Shown here piece after piece: positions 17,949 to 30,065 of a stretch of 64,000 bases of DNA (positions within the stretch are counted from its first letter, which is position 1; every line of letters starts with the position of its first letter). The notes under the pieces are model-generated. The model made no database searches. It was not told the origin of the DNA and saw only the letters and a program-made list of their open reading frames with translations. Source of the stretch: an uncultured Burkholderiaceae bacterium (GTDB taxonomy: Bacteria > Pseudomonadota > Gammaproteobacteria > Burkholderiales > Burkholderiaceae_F); contig CALXQR010000003.1 in assembly GCA_944390675.1 (NCBI GenBank), positions 1-64,000 of the forward strand, given 5' to 3'. The position numbers and the translations under genes were made by a program.

Positions 17949-18799
17949 AAGCCGCGCAGCCAGTCCAATAAGTTGGGCAGTGCAGCAAGAGCATCTCGCT
18001 GCCCAGCGTCGTAACCTCGCTGTACATCCGTAGGGTCATGCGTCAGCCGCTTAATTCCTAAAGACTCTTGAGGCCGAATAATAAAAGAGCGACCTTCAGC
18101 CTGCGCTTTATCCATGTATTTTTGTGTTTCTTCGTAAGCCCGAGGAGAGTTTGCGAAGGCCTCGCAGAAACGGGGATATTTCCGGTAAAAGAGCCGCGCT
18201 AAGTAAGCATCCCTGTCTTTGACCTGATGACTTCTTGGCTGAGTGGAAATGACGATATTGCGGTCAAAGCCCAAATTTTCAAAGGCTTTGAGCGGAATTC
18301 GATCCGAGCAGCCGCCATCGAGCAGCTTCATATTTCGGAATTTAACAATCTGAGACACGTAAGGCAGAGAGGCCGAAGCTCTCAGACCGTCCATCTCAGT
18401 GTCCATGTCCGTTAAATGCAGATATTCTGGGTGGCCGGTTTCTACATTTGTACAAGTTACGTAGTAGGCAATACCGGAATTTTTAAAAGCATCGTTATCA
18501 AAAGGGTCGTAAATATAAGGGATGTCGTGGTAACAAAATTGCGTATCAACGATGTTGCCGGTTTTTAGCAATGTCTTAAAACTGAAAAACCGATCATCAG
18601 CGCAAAAACACTTATAAAAACGAAGACTTCTTCCTTTTTGGCCGGAGACAAAGGAGCAGCCGTGAATTGCGCCGGCGGAAACGCCGATCAAACCTTTGAC
18701 CGGCAATTTTTGTTCTAAAAGAACGTCCAATACACCTGCGGCGTAAATTCCCCGAATACCGCCGCCCTCCACGACGATCCCTAAACGATGTTCTGACAT
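17945..18799 (-). CDS. Patatin-like phospholipase (YjjU type)
   Basis: A 284-residue patatin-domain lipid hydrolase. The Ser-Asp dyad signatures are visible: oxyanion loop GGGIRG near residue 12, nucleophile elbow GVSAG near 42, and LDGG near 165. The C-terminal extension (RSFIIRPQESLGIKRLTHDP) is typical of the YjjU subgroup. ATG at 18799 places the domain at the N-terminus, as in relatives; an upstream in-frame extension is hydrophobic and unlikely to be translated. The overlap of its stop with the M61 stop means the two convergent mRNAs share no terminator. No signal peptide. Confidence 0.87.
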   Translation of the reverse strand: MSEHRLGIVVEGGGIRGIYAAGVLDVLLEQKLPVKGLIGVSAGAIHGCSFVSGQKGRSLRFYKCFCADDRFFSFKTLLKTGNIVDTQFCYHDIPYIYDPFDNDAFKNSGIAYYVTCTNVETGHPEYLHLTDMDTEMDGLRASASLPYVSQIVKFRNMKLLDGGCSDRIPLKAFENLGFDRNIVISTQPRSHQVKDRDAYLARLFYRKYPRFCEAFANSPRAYEETQKYMDKAQAEGRSFIIRPQESLGIKRLTHDPTDVQRGYDAGQRDALAALPNLLDWLRGF

Positions 18800-18840
18800 G
18801 AAGTAATCCACATACAACACGGAGGGGAAAATTATAAAAA

Positions 18841-18875
18841 TAAAAAGCTCCACGTTGGAGCGTGCCAACGTGGAG
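18841..18875 (-). terminator. Terminator of the phosphate transporter gene
   Basis: A perfect 11-bp stem (CTCCACGTTGG, 18848-18858, with CCAACGTGGAG, 18865-18875) followed on the minus strand by CTTTTTATTTTTA. It lies 26 bases after the stop of the PiT gene and upstream of the patatin gene, so it separates the two transcripts. Confidence 0.85.
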
Positions 18876-18900
18876 AAAAGAAGCAAGAGGTTTTGTGCTC

Positions 18901-21132
18901 TTACTTCGAGGATGTTCCCACAACGATTGTGGCTAGGCGGTTTTCAAGCGCAGCGGCAATCGCACAGCGGTTAACCAACTCGCGGGCAAATACGAGGAAA
19001 TTCAAGTAAAGCTCACTGCCTCGAACCGATAGCCCAGCATTCGGAATGCGTCGGAGAAGTTCAGCTTGCATGTGATCAATGAGTTCGACTGCTTCATTGG
19101 AATGAGAAAGCAGCGAATGAATATCGAGCTTGTTGTTTGCGCCCATGGAGATCTTTTCGAGGTAATCGAGCAAACTCAAGAGGTCGTTTTTCAGATCTCC
19201 TTGGAATATGCGGTGACGGTTGGCAACATGGTCGCATGCCTGATTGGTTAGGGATTGTAAAGAGCGGCCGATCTCACGCATGTTTGTGAAGATACGGTAA
19301 TAGCAATACCGAGCGTCAAAGTCGTTTTTGGTGGGCGTAAAGCTTGAGTTAGCCATGCGATAATAAAGGCCGCGATCCGCGCTCATCTTGTCGAAAAGCT
19401 CAGAGCTTTCGATCTTGATGTGACGAAGCGCTTTTTCATTGTCGTTGAGAAATTCATGGACCAAGCGATTGAAGACCTCAAGCGTTTCAGCAAAACTGTT
19501 GTCAGATTTCGCATCAACAAGCTCCTGTACCTTTGGGGCGTCATAGCGTGTATCAAGGTCCGCTCGCATGTTAACCGTATCAAGCTTGGCTTTGAGATTG
19601 GAGCGAATAAGCAGGAACGTAGAGCCGACAGCAAGGATCAACGCCGCAATCGGCCCTCCCCAGAGCGTGAAGCCGCAGACGATGGCGGCCATGGTGGAGG
19701 CGCTCAGCGCAGTCAGGAACCAACCGCTGATGACCGTCAGAACGCCGGAGATGCGGTAAACGGCAGTTTCACGGTCCCAAGCACCGTCAGCAAAAGATGA
19801 TCCCATGGCTACCATAAAGGTCACGTAAGTCGTCGAAAGCGGTAGCTGCAGGCTCGTGGCAGAGGCGATTAATGCGGCGCTCACTACTAAATTAATGGAA
19901 GCGCGCACGTAGTCAAAAGGCAGAGGCGTTTCGCCACGCTCTAACTTTTTGGGCTCAAAGCGTCTGTCAATACCTTTTTGCACAGCCATTGGAATGATTT
20001 GACTGATCACTTGTCCAAGCCCCATGCTGGCTCGTACGATCATGCGGCCGGGCAGCGAGCTGCCGAATTGTTCTTGCTCGCCGGAATTGCTCGAAGACAG
20101 ATTAATTGAGGTTTGAATCACAATCTGGGCTTTTTTCGAGAACCAGAGTGTTAAAACCATCACAAAGCCCGAGAAAAGTAAAAAACCGGTGGCTGCTACG
20201 GTAGGCCTTAACAATCCTTCCATAGTGAACGCATCCGCAGCGGTTCCCGAAGCGACCCATTCCTGATAAGAGTCCCAAGCGGCAAGTGGGACGCCAACGA
20301 AATTGACGAGGTCGTTGCCCGCAAAAGCAAAGGCAAGCGAAAAGGTGCCTGCCAAGATAACAATCTTGAAGATATTGATGTTGCAGGCAAGGATCAAAAC
20401 TTGGAAAAGGATTGATAAACCGACAAAGAGCCCAGTAACGATAGGCCAAGTGTTGACGTCCATAAATTGGATCCACTCCGGCCGCATGAAGCTCGCGCCT
20501 TTGGCCCCCTTCATGACAAGGAAGTAAAAGATGGCGGTCAAAGCGATACCGGCGAAGACGCCACCAACCCGTCGGTACATTTTCTCAAAATTGAATGTAA
20601 AGATAAGACGGGTGAAGTACTGAACCACGGCGCCAGTGACAAAAGCAACGGCAACAGAAATCAGAATGCCAGAGACGATCGTTAATGACTTTGAGCTGTT
20701 GATGTAGTCAATAACATTAGCAAGCGAGCCTCCGTCCATCATAAGGGTATAGGCGGCCGCGGCAAGTGCGCTGCCTAGCAATTCAAAAACGATTGAAACC
20801 GTTGTTGAAGTCGGTAAGCCTAGTGAGTTAAAGAGATCCAACAGAATGATATCGGTCACCATGACGGCAAAGAAAATCACCATGATTTCCGAGAATGTGA
20901 ACATCTGTGGATTGAAAACACCGGAACGGGCGATTTCCATCATCCCGGAGGAAAAGGTCGCACCTAGCATCACACCGATACTGGCAACCAACATAATGGT
21001 TTTAAATGACGCAATTCGACAGCCTAAGGCTGAATTTAAGAAATTGACGGCGTCATTGCTGACACCGACAAAAATGTCGAAAACTGCTACAAGGCCAAGG
21101 AAGGCCAGTAGCGCTAAAAAATAGTATTCCAT
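18901..21132 (-). CDS. PiT-family inorganic phosphate transporter with long C-terminal domain
   Basis: A 743-residue membrane protein of the PiT/PNaS family, which imports phosphate (as metal-phosphate with H+ or Na+). The duplicated family signature is visible: DIFVGVSNDAVNFLNSALG near residue 20 and GNDLVNFVGVPLAAWDS near 265. About 12 membrane segments end near residue 520. The remaining ~220 residues are soluble and helical (FNRLVHEFLNDNEKALRHIK) and resemble PhoU-like helical bundles seen in long PiT proteins; E. coli PitA, at about 500 residues, lacks this. ATG at 21132 matches the family N-terminus; further upstream codons encode an unrelated segment. No clear Shine-Dalgarno. Confidence 0.9.
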   Translation of the reverse strand: MEYYFLALLAFLGLVAVFDIFVGVSNDAVNFLNSALGCRIASFKTIMLVASIGVMLGATFSSGMMEIARSGVFNPQMFTFSEIMVIFFAVMVTDIILLDLFNSLGLPTSTTVSIVFELLGSALAAAAYTLMMDGGSLANVIDYINSSKSLTIVSGILISVAVAFVTGAVVQYFTRLIFTFNFEKMYRRVGGVFAGIALTAIFYFLVMKGAKGASFMRPEWIQFMDVNTWPIVTGLFVGLSILFQVLILACNINIFKIVILAGTFSLAFAFAGNDLVNFVGVPLAAWDSYQEWVASGTAADAFTMEGLLRPTVAATGFLLFSGFVMVLTLWFSKKAQIVIQTSINLSSSNSGEQEQFGSSLPGRMIVRASMGLGQVISQIIPMAVQKGIDRRFEPKKLERGETPLPFDYVRASINLVVSAALIASATSLQLPLSTTYVTFMVAMGSSFADGAWDRETAVYRISGVLTVISGWFLTALSASTMAAIVCGFTLWGGPIAALILAVGSTFLLIRSNLKAKLDTVNMRADLDTRYDAPKVQELVDAKSDNSFAETLEVFNRLVHEFLNDNEKALRHIKIESSELFDKMSADRGLYYRMANSSFTPTKNDFDARYCYYRIFTNMREIGRSLQSLTNQACDHVANRHRIFQGDLKNDLLSLLDYLEKISMGANNKLDIHSLLSHSNEAVELIDHMQAELLRRIPNAGLSVRGSELYLNFLVFARELVNRCAIAAALENRLATIVVGTSSK

Positions 21133-23121
<1,989 letters not shown>

Positions 23122-23148
23122 TTCCTTCTCACAAGGATTTCCAGAGGT

Positions 23149-23177
23149 TTGTTTTCTTTAATATTTTTGTGTAAAAT
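23149..23177 (+). promoter_or_regulatory. Probable sigma-70 promoter of rplM-rpsI
   Basis: TTGTTT (23149-23154), a 17-base spacer and TAAAAT (23172-23177) lie between pyrG and rplM. Transcription would start near 23184, leaving a leader of about 155 bases before rplM, long enough for a regulatory structure; no known L13 leader motif was recognised. Confidence 0.6.
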
Positions 23178-23338
23178 CTGCGGTCTTGCTGTCAGGAGGG
23201 GTGTTTCTCTGTCATCACTTTTGACGGTGAGGGAAAGAATTTTTGGACTCTGTCGCTGGTGCTTGCGGCCTTAAGCGACAATCCGTATGCGTGCGCAATA
23301 CCAATGAGTCGCGCGCTTTAATAATAGGTGAATTAATA

Positions 23339-23767
23339 ATGAAGACCTTCTCGGCTAAGCCGCTCGAAGTGACTCGCGAATGGTACGTGGTTGACGCCAC
23401 CGATAAGATCGTCGGTCACCTCGCCGCTGAAATTGCCGCCCGTTTGCGCGGCAAGCATAAGCCTGAATACACGCCGCACGTTGATACGGGCGATTACATC
23501 GTTGTGATCAACGCTTCCAAGATGAAGATGAGCGGCAACAAGGCTACTGACAAGCGTTATTTCCGTCACACGGGTTACCCCGGTGGCATCATCGAAACGA
23601 CTTTCGGCAAGATGCAGGAACGTTTCCCGGGCCGTGCCCTCGAAATCGCTGTTAAGGGCATGCTCCCGAAAGGCCCCTTGGGCTATGCGATGATTAAGAA
23701 GTTGAAGATCTATGCTGGTGAAGAACATCCGCATACGGCTCAACAACCTAAGACCCTCGACATTTAA
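23339..23767 (+). CDS. rplM: Large-subunit ribosomal protein uL13
   Basis: The 142-residue ribosomal protein L13, an early-assembly protein of the 50S subunit. Family signs: [20 protein letters not shown] at the start, [16 protein letters not shown], the RHTGYPGG motif, and [14 protein letters not shown]. The ATG follows AATAGGTGAATTAATA. It is 12 bases upstream of rpsI, an operon conserved across bacteria. Confidence 0.97.
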   Translation: MKTFSAKPLEVTREWYVVDATDKIVGHLAAEIAARLRGKHKPEYTPHVDTGDYIVVINASKMKMSGNKATDKRYFRHTGYPGGIIETTFGKMQERFPGRALEIAVKGMLPKGPLGYAMIKKLKIYAGEEHPHTAQQPKTLDI

Positions 23768-23779
23768 TAAGGATTCGGC

Positions 23780-24172
23780 ATGATCGGCAATTACAATTAC
23801 GGCACCGGCCGTCGCAAGAGCTCCGTGGCCCGCGTCTTTATTAAGCGTGGTTCCGGCAAGATCGTGATCAACGGTCGTCCTTTGAATGAATACTTCCATC
23901 GCGAAACCGGCCGCATGGTCGTGATGCAACCGTTGGAACTCACGGAAAACGTTGAAACGTTTGACGTGATGGTCAACGTGCGCGGCGGTGGTGAAACGGG
24001 TCAAGCCGGCGCTGTTCGCCACGGCATCACCCGTGCTTTGATTGACTACGACGAAGGCTTGAAGGCTCAGTTGTCCGCCGCGGGCTTTGTTACCCGTGAC
24101 GCTCGCGAAGTCGAACGTAAGAAGGTCGGTCTTCGCAAGGCCCGTCGCCGTAAGCAATTCTCCAAGCGCTAA
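23780..24172 (+). CDS. rpsI: Small-subunit ribosomal protein uS9
   Basis: The 130-residue S9, whose C-terminal tail reaches the P-site tRNA in the 30S subunit. Signs: [14 protein letters not shown] at the N-terminus, [17 protein letters not shown] in the middle and the basic tail [17 protein letters not shown] ending in the universally conserved Lys-Arg. It is translated from the rplM message and followed by two terminator hairpins. Confidence 0.97.
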   Translation: MIGNYNYGTGRRKSSVARVFIKRGSGKIVINGRPLNEYFHRETGRMVVMQPLELTENVETFDVMVNVRGGGETGQAGAVRHGITRALIDYDEGLKAQLSAAGFVTRDAREVERKKVGLRKARRRKQFSKR

Positions 24173-24197
24173 TCGTTTATCGATCGCTTGTGTGCAA

Positions 24198-24250
24198 AAA
24201 CCCTGCAACCGCAGGGTTTCAGAAGGCTCTCTTCAAAAGGGAGCCTTTTT
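24198..24250 (+). terminator. Double-hairpin terminator after rpsI
   Basis: Two consecutive stems: AAACCCTGC/GCAGGGTTT (24198-24206 with 24211-24219) and AAGGCTC/GAGCCTT (24223-24229 with 24241-24247), the second followed by TTTTT. This ends the rplM-rpsI transcript. Confidence 0.82.
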
Positions 24251-24290
24251 GCTAAACACAGAAAAAATCAGAATTTGATTGGGCGAAAAA

Positions 24291-25181
24291 ATGTCAGCGG
24301 CAGCTCTGGCACTCGTGCTTACGGCGGCATTGGTGCACGCAACTTGGAACTATTTTCTCAAAAAAGCCAATGCAACCCGTCCTTTTTGGTGGTTGGTGTA
24401 TATCATCACCGCGGTTGTGACGGTTCCTGCGCTCTTTATTTATGATCCTCTGGCACTATCAAATATCACGCCTGTGGGCTGGTTTGTTATTGCGCTGTCA
24501 GCTCCCATCCATGTTGTTTACGGTCAGGTACTTCAAATAGGCTACAGAAAGTCGGATTATTCTGTGGTTTATCCGACGGCACGAGGCACTGGTCCTCTAA
24601 TTACTGTACTTTGTGCGGTTTTGATTTTGGGTGACAGTCCATCTTTTTGGGGCTGGATCGGCATCATTTTAATTTTAGCTTCCATTGTTTTGTTGGCGCT
24701 ACCTCACCAACAAGATCGGCAAATTCAAGCTTCTCGGATAAAGGCTGGGATTTTCTGGGGCTTTTTAACAGGTTGCTTTATCGCAGGTTACTCTTTTTGC
24801 GACGCATGGGCGGTTCAGCAGTCAACAGGGCTTACTCCGCTGAGTTTTTACTTCCCTTCCATCGCTGTGAGAGCGCTGGTTTTCGCCCCCTTTATCATGG
24901 CGCACGCCGATTGGAAAGAGCAAAGTAAGGAAATTTTGACAACGCCGCGATTGCTCAAGGCGTTGGCTGTGGTGACAGTGGGTTCGCCTCTGGCATACAT
25001 ATTGGTTCTTTACGCCATGACAATGGCGCCGCTTGCTTACGTCGCGCCCAGTAGAGAGGTTGGCATGATGATCGGTGTTGTTTTAGGAGGCTTGCTGCTT
25101 CGCGAGCGATTGTCCCCAACACGGCTTGCCGGTGTTATCGGTATGACGGCCGGCGTTATATTGGTCGGTTTAGAAGGCTAA
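24291..25181 (+). CDS. DMT superfamily (EamA) transporter
   Basis: A 296-residue inner-membrane protein with ten hydrophobic segments in two EamA repeats, the layout of drug/metabolite exporters such as YdcZ/RhaT-like and amino-acid efflux proteins. Notable: an early HATWNYFLKKANATRPFWW and the late repeat signature PLAYVAPSREVGMMIG. The start at 24291 gives a good first membrane helix. It stands between the rpsI terminator and the erpA promoter, so is transcribed alone. The substrate is unknown. Confidence 0.85.
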   Translation: MSAAALALVLTAALVHATWNYFLKKANATRPFWWLVYIITAVVTVPALFIYDPLALSNITPVGWFVIALSAPIHVVYGQVLQIGYRKSDYSVVYPTARGTGPLITVLCAVLILGDSPSFWGWIGIILILASIVLLALPHQQDRQIQASRIKAGIFWGFLTGCFIAGYSFCDAWAVQQSTGLTPLSFYFPSIAVRALVFAPFIMAHADWKEQSKEILTTPRLLKALAVVTVGSPLAYILVLYAMTMAPLAYVAPSREVGMMIGVVLGGLLLRERLSPTRLAGVIGMTAGVILVGLEG

Positions 25182-25223
25182 AAAAAACGTATAATCAACA
25201 AGTTTTTGATGGATTGAAAGACT

Positions 25224-25583
25224 ATGCAAGATAACGCTCAAACCAATTTGGCCCCTGAACCGATTCACTTTACTGATGCGGCAGTGGCAAAAGTTAAAAG
25301 CCTGATTGAAGAAGAGGGCAACGACAAGCTCAAGCTTCGAGTTTTTGTTCAGGGTGGCGGCTGTGCCGGTTTCCAATACGGTTTTCAGTTTGATGAAAAC
25401 GAAAATGAAGATGACGCCAAAATGGTCAAAGATGGCGTCACGCTTTTGATTGATTCTTTGAGCTATCAGTACTTGGTTGGCGCAGAGATCGATTTCAAGG
25501 AAGATCTGACCGGTGCGCAGTTTGTCATTCGCAACCCTAATGCGGTGACAACTTGCGGGTGCGGCTCTTCTTTCTCTGTTTAG
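25224..25583 (+). CDS. erpA: Iron-sulfur cluster insertion protein ErpA
   Basis: A 119-residue A-type carrier that delivers [4Fe-4S] clusters to apoproteins. The three cluster-ligand cysteines are present: one in [10 protein letters not shown] and the CGCGSSF pair at the C-terminus. [14 protein letters not shown] is the family start. A TATAAT -10 box lies at 25190-25195. The gene overlaps the 3' end of the convergent anmK by 4 bases. Placement near rplM-rpsI, anmK and tyrS is conserved in Betaproteobacteria. Confidence 0.94.
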   Translation: MQDNAQTNLAPEPIHFTDAAVAKVKSLIEEEGNDKLKLRVFVQGGGCAGFQYGFQFDENENEDDAKMVKDGVTLLIDSLSYQYLVGAEIDFKEDLTGAQFVIRNPNAVTTCGCGSSFSV

Positions 25584-26677
25584 TGCGCAGGATAGAGAGC
25601 GCCCAAAATACGTTGGCCTCGTGCACGCGTCACAGCCGGGAGATTCCCGGCTTTTTTATTGACAAAACGGTAAGCAAGCCAAGCAAAAGCCATTGATTCA
25701 ACGTGCATCGGATCAACGCCCAAAGCCGCGGTACTTTGAACTTTATAGGGCCCTGTTTGGAGTTCTTGTACCAGCAAAGGATTGAGCGCGCCTCCTCCGC
25801 AGATGAAAACTTCTTTGGTTTGGGGTTGATTTCGAGAAATAGCCTCGAGAATCGTTTCCGCAGTTAGTTTTAAGAGTGTGCGCTGAACGTCTTGAGGCGC
25901 CAGCTCATCAAGTCTCGGAAAGCGTGCTCTCATCCAATTTTCATTGAAATATTCGCGTCCCGTGCTTTTAGGCGGCTTTCGGCTGAAATAGGGGTCGGAT
26001 AGGTACGATTGAAGCAGCTCAGGGATAACTTTTCCCTTCATTGCCCAGCGACCGTCTTCATCAAAAAGAAGTCCGCAGTGCTTTTGAACCCAGCAGTCCA
26101 TCAGTGTATTGCCTGGGCCGCAATCAAATCCCAAGATTTGACCGTCTTGCAATAGAGTCGCATTAGCAATGCCACCAATGTTGACAATTGCCCGAGGGGC
26201 GGGGGCAGAAAAGATGTTTGCGTGAAAAGCTGGAACGAGCGGAGCGCCTTCGCCACCCGCGGCCATGTCGCGGCTTCTGAAGTCCGCAATAACATCAATT
26301 TCGGTGAGTTCAGCAATTAAAGCAGGATTATTTAATTGAACGGTAAAACCTAATTCTGGACAATGTCGAATCGTTTGACCGTGCACGCCAATGGCGCGAA
26401 TGTCAGTTTTGGTTAGTGTCTGTTCGTCCATGAGCTTCTGGATGAGTTGGGCATAAAAATGCGCAAGCTGTATGCCAACTTTCCCGCAGCGGACAAGTTC
26501 ATTATCTCCCGCTGTCAACAAATCAATCAAGTTTTTGCGAAGGGCAGCAGAGTAGGGCAGGTAAGCGTGGCCTAAAAATTCGACGTTGTCTGCCTCAAAG
26601 CGACATGCAACAGCATCGGCACCGTCCAGGCTAGTGCCGGACATTAGACCAATGAAAATATTGGAGCGCGTACTCAT
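25580..26677 (-). CDS. anmK: Anhydro-N-acetylmuramic acid kinase
   Basis: A 365-residue ASKHA-fold kinase that opens and phosphorylates 1,6-anhydro-MurNAc to MurNAc-6-phosphate in cell-wall recycling. Signs: [16 protein letters not shown] at the N-terminus (phosphate loop), [23 protein letters not shown] and a late [12 protein letters not shown]. It begins 6 bases after the stop of the upstream M23 endopeptidase gene, so wall cleavage and wall recycling functions share one transcript. Confidence 0.95.
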   Translation of the reverse strand: MSTRSNIFIGLMSGTSLDGADAVACRFEADNVEFLGHAYLPYSAALRKNLIDLLTAGDNELVRCGKVGIQLAHFYAQLIQKLMDEQTLTKTDIRAIGVHGQTIRHCPELGFTVQLNNPALIAELTEIDVIADFRSRDMAAGGEGAPLVPAFHANIFSAPAPRAIVNIGGIANATLLQDGQILGFDCGPGNTLMDCWVQKHCGLLFDEDGRWAMKGKVIPELLQSYLSDPYFSRKPPKSTGREYFNENWMRARFPRLDELAPQDVQRTLLKLTAETILEAISRNQPQTKEVFICGGGALNPLLVQELQTGPYKVQSTAALGVDPMHVESMAFAWLAYRFVNKKAGNLPAVTRARGQRILGALYPAH

Positions 26678-26683
26678 GTGAGC

Positions 26684-28135
26684 TTATTTGCCCGCTTTAT
26701 TCTGGGCGACTTTCTCGTTTTGTGGCAACGGCTTAATGGATTGAATACGGTTGAGCATTGCCAGACGAGTGGTTAATGGCCGAGCTTCGGCAAGCAACTT
26801 ATGCTGTTCTTTTTGTGTTAACCGTTCTTTGTCAGGAATCGAAGTCCTCAAGGGGTTGACTTGACGGTTATTAACACGCAACTCGTAGTGAAGGTGCGGG
26901 CCTGTAGCTAAGCCAGTGGCTCCAACATAACCGATGACCTGCCCGCGCTTAACGGGCGTTCCCACTTCCATACCGTCAGCAATGCGAGACATATGCCCGT
27001 AAAGTGTTGTTCGGGCGTCATCATGCTTAATCATGAGGTAGTTGCCATAACCGCGTTTGTTATAAGCTCTTCGCGAAATAACGCCATCGGCGGCAGCAAA
27101 AATTTTATTGCCTCTCGGAGCGCCAAAGTCGGTGCCTTGGTGCGGGCGAAGGACACCCGTGACGGGATGGCGCCGCATCGGCATGAAGCTTGATGTTACA
27201 CGAGCTCCCTCAACCGGGACACGGATGAAGGTCGTGCGATTGGACGTGCCGTCGAGTTTGTAATAGCCGCCCGTGTGTGAACCGTCATCAGCCCAGAAGC
27301 TTTCGTAATTTTTACCGTTGTGGGTGATGGAGGCTGCCAAAATTTTTCCGTTTCGAACGAAATCGCCGTCAAGGAACTGGCGTTCATAAATAATGCGGAA
27401 ATCGTCGCCTTTGCCGACTTTCAAGCCATTGTGAATGGGGCGCTCGAATACGAGAGGAAGCTTTTGAGCAATTTCCTCAGGAACACCAGCATTAATCGCC
27501 GACTGAATAAGAGTGCCAGTCACAATGCCTGCATTCATCGTCTGCTGAGTTTGATAGACAAAAGGAGATGATTTTATGGCAAAGCGGTTGCCTTTTCGTG
27601 TGATGGTGATCACGGAATTTTTTTGCTGGTTGGAGCGAGCCTCTAAAAAGATCTTCAGCGTATGCGCTTTTTTATCGGAAGACACTTTTGCCTGAACATA
27701 GACGCCTTCGCGGGGAGTCGCAAGCGGCTGAGCAAGAGACTGACCACGGATAAAGCGCTGCAGTGCGGGGTCTTCGATATTGAGGCGGGAGAAAATGGCT
27801 CCCAGCGTATCGTTGACTCGAATCACTGTTGTGTGCGTGGTAATGACGCTCGGCATGGTGACCACGTTGATCTGCTCATCAATTGAAGGAATAGGCAGAG
27901 GCAAGACAACTTCAATTTGTTGACTGCGGGCCAACTGCTCTTCATCAGACGGATAAGTCGTGTATGTAGCAATGGCAACTGAGGCTGGCAAAACACCGAA
28001 AACAATGCCTAAAGCCAAGCGTCTGCGGGGGCTTCGGGCAGCATGATCCCAAGAGCGCACGCATCCATGAAACAGCAGGCAAAGACCCTGGCCGATGGAG
28101 CGTAAATTTTTAGCAAGAATACTTGGCGCAGACAT
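26684..28135 (-). CDS. M23 family murein endopeptidase (MepM-like)
   Basis: A 483-residue membrane-anchored peptidoglycan hydrolase. A basic N-terminus and one membrane helix (about 42-60) place the rest in the periplasm. The middle part (about 90-300) includes an OapA/LysM-like region VIRVNDTLGAIFSRLNI that may bind peptidoglycan. The LytM catalytic domain (about 325-430) has the zinc ligands in HQGTDFG and HLHYEL, with GYVGATGLATGPH before the second. Enzymes of this kind cut stem-peptide cross-links to allow wall growth. It is co-transcribed with anmK and divergent from tyrS. Confidence 0.9.
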   Translation of the reverse strand: MSAPSILAKNLRSIGQGLCLLFHGCVRSWDHAARSPRRRLALGIVFGVLPASVAIATYTTYPSDEEQLARSQQIEVVLPLPIPSIDEQINVVTMPSVITTHTTVIRVNDTLGAIFSRLNIEDPALQRFIRGQSLAQPLATPREGVYVQAKVSSDKKAHTLKIFLEARSNQQKNSVITITRKGNRFAIKSSPFVYQTQQTMNAGIVTGTLIQSAINAGVPEEIAQKLPLVFERPIHNGLKVGKGDDFRIIYERQFLDGDFVRNGKILAASITHNGKNYESFWADDGSHTGGYYKLDGTSNRTTFIRVPVEGARVTSSFMPMRRHPVTGVLRPHQGTDFGAPRGNKIFAAADGVISRRAYNKRGYGNYLMIKHDDARTTLYGHMSRIADGMEVGTPVKRGQVIGYVGATGLATGPHLHYELRVNNRQVNPLRTSIPDKERLTQKEQHKLLAEARPLTTRLAMLNRIQSIKPLPQNEKVAQNKAGK

Positions 28136-28260
28136 TGGGATTTTGATTGGTTAAAATAAGCCGATACGCAATTGGAAAACGGCGTTAATTTTACCCGAAA
28201 TGAAGCGACGATCCGATTGAAAAGTCTTTTATAGATGTGATTATTTTGTAAAAAAATTCT

Positions 28261-29499
28261 ATGACTGAAACTGAAAAAAAATATCCGGTGACCGCCGAAG
28301 TGAAGCAAGCCATGGCCACCATTAAGCGTGGTGTGGACACGCTTTTGATTGAAGCTGATTTGGAACAAAAGCTCGCACGCTCACAAGCTACGGGTGAACC
28401 GCTTCGCTGCAAGTTGGGTTTGGATCCGACTGCTCCGGATATTCATATTGGTCACACGGTGGTTCTCAATAAGCTGCGTCAATTGCAGGACTTGGGCCAC
28501 ACGGTGATTTTCCTGATTGGGGACTTCACCGCGGCAATCGGTGATCCGTCGGGCCGCAATGTTACCCGCCCGCCGCTTTCTCGTGAGCAGATTGAAGTCA
28601 ATGCAAAAACGTATTTAGATCAGGCAAGCCTCATTTTGGACAGAAGCAAAACGGAGATTCGTTATAACTCCGAGTGGAGCGATAAAATGAGCGCCACGGA
28701 CATGATCAAATTGGCATCGCGCTACACGCTCGCTCGTCTGCTCGAACGTGATGACTTTGCTAAACGTTACGCCGAACAGGCTCCGATTGCTATGCACGAG
28801 CTGCTTTATCCGCTTATGCAAGGTTATGACAGCGTGGCTTTGAAGGCTGATTTGGAATTGGGTGGCTCCGATCAACGCTTTAATCTTTTGGTTGGCCGTG
28901 AACTACAACGCCAATACGATCAGGAACCGCAATGCATTTTGACGATGCCGCTTTTGGTTGGGTTGGACGGCGTCAATAAGATGAGCAAGTCCAAGCACAA
29001 CTACATCGGCATCACCGACGAGCCCAATGATATGTTTGGCAAAGTCATGAGCATTTCCGATGATCTGATGTGGAATTGGTACGACTTATTGAGCCTGCGC
29101 AGCAACGATGAAATCACAACGCTCAAGCGTGAATGCTCCGAGGGACGCAATCCTCGTGAAGCCAAGGTGCTTTTGGCAAAAGAAATTGTGGAGCGCTTCC
29201 ATACTAAGGAAGATGCCGATGCGGCTGAGGTTGAGTTCAATAACCGCTTCCGTGCCGGTGAAATGCCCACGGATATTCCTGAAGTCAATGTGGCTGCAAT
29301 TGACGGAGAAATCGGTATTGGTAAGCTCATTAAAGAAGCTGGCATGGTTTCGAGCGTGGGTGAGGCTAATCGTAATGTTGAGCAAGGCGGTGTGCGCGTC
29401 AATGGTGACCGCATTACCGATCGAGGCCTCAAACTCAAGGCCGGCACCTACACCGTACAAGTCGGCAAACGTAAATGGGCGAAAGTAACAGTCCATTGA
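28261..29499 (+). CDS. tyrS: Tyrosyl-tRNA synthetase
   Basis: A 412-residue class I synthetase that charges tRNA-Tyr. The HIGH motif is in [14 protein letters not shown] near residue 60, KMSKS in [12 protein letters not shown] near 242, and a C-terminal S4-like RNA-binding domain lies at about 348-410 ([20 protein letters not shown]). The shape is the TyrS group found in many Proteobacteria. TTGAAA with 17-base spacing to ATTATT at 28217-28245 is a possible promoter very near the start, implying a short leader. No good Shine-Dalgarno is seen. Confidence 0.96.
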   Translation: MTETEKKYPVTAEVKQAMATIKRGVDTLLIEADLEQKLARSQATGEPLRCKLGLDPTAPDIHIGHTVVLNKLRQLQDLGHTVIFLIGDFTAAIGDPSGRNVTRPPLSREQIEVNAKTYLDQASLILDRSKTEIRYNSEWSDKMSATDMIKLASRYTLARLLERDDFAKRYAEQAPIAMHELLYPLMQGYDSVALKADLELGGSDQRFNLLVGRELQRQYDQEPQCILTMPLLVGLDGVNKMSKSKHNYIGITDEPNDMFGKVMSISDDLMWNWYDLLSLRSNDEITTLKRECSEGRNPREAKVLLAKEIVERFHTKEDADAAEVEFNNRFRAGEMPTDIPEVNVAAIDGEIGIGKLIKEAGMVSSVGEANRNVEQGGVRVNGDRITDRGLKLKAGTYTVQVGKRKWAKVTVH

Positions 29500-29524
29500 T
29501 GTTGTTGTCTCAGGATCAATAAAA

Positions 29525-29566
29525 TGAAAAACCGCGGCCGGTTAAAAATCTGGTACGCGGTTTTCT
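29525..29566 (+). terminator. Hairpin between tyrS and dtd
   Basis: AAAAACCGCG and CGCGGTTTTC pair around a 20-base loop, followed by TTTC. It lies 25 bases after tyrS and just before the dtd ribosome-binding site (CAAGGAGACA), so it may attenuate rather than fully stop read-through into dtd. Confidence 0.6.
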
Positions 29567-29584
29567 TTCAAGGAGACATAAAAA

Positions 29585-30022
29585 ATGATTGCGTTGTTGC
29601 AGCGAGTAAAAAATGCGTCCGTAACAGTGGATCAAAAAGCGATTGGTGAAATCGGGCACGGCCTCTTGGTGCTTGTTTGTGCTGAAAAAGGTGATACGGA
29701 AGAAAACTGTGAAAAATTAGCGAAAAAAGTCATTGCGTATCGAATTTTTGAAGATGATGCCGGAAAGATGAACAAAAGTCTCTCTGATATCCAAGGTGAA
29801 ATTCTTGTTGTCTCGCAATTTACGTTGGCAGCCGATACTGCTAAGGGGCTGCGTCCAAGCTTTACGCCTGCGGCGGATCCTCAAACAGGGAAAAAACTTT
29901 ATGGGGATTTCGTTGAAAAGATTCGAGCAAGCGGCCTAAAGGTTCAGACGGGAAGTTTCGGCGCATATATGCAGGTGAGCCTTATTAATGATGGCCCTGT
30001 AACTATTTGGCTGAAATGTTAA
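29585..30022 (+). CDS. dtd: D-aminoacyl-tRNA deacylase
   Basis: The 145-residue DTD homodimer subunit, which hydrolyses D-amino acids (notably D-Tyr) and Gly wrongly attached to tRNAs. Catalytic-pocket signatures are present: [20 protein letters not shown] near residue 80 and the Gly-cisPro element [10 protein letters not shown] at the C-terminus. Its place directly behind tyrS is functionally apt, since D-Tyr-tRNA made by TyrS is its classic substrate. Confidence 0.95.
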   Translation: MIALLQRVKNASVTVDQKAIGEIGHGLLVLVCAEKGDTEENCEKLAKKVIAYRIFEDDAGKMNKSLSDIQGEILVVSQFTLAADTAKGLRPSFTPAADPQTGKKLYGDFVEKIRASGLKVQTGSFGAYMQVSLINDGPVTIWLKC

Positions 30023-30065
30023 TTGGTTAGAATTAGTTAGAACGATTAATCAATGGGAGAGGCCC

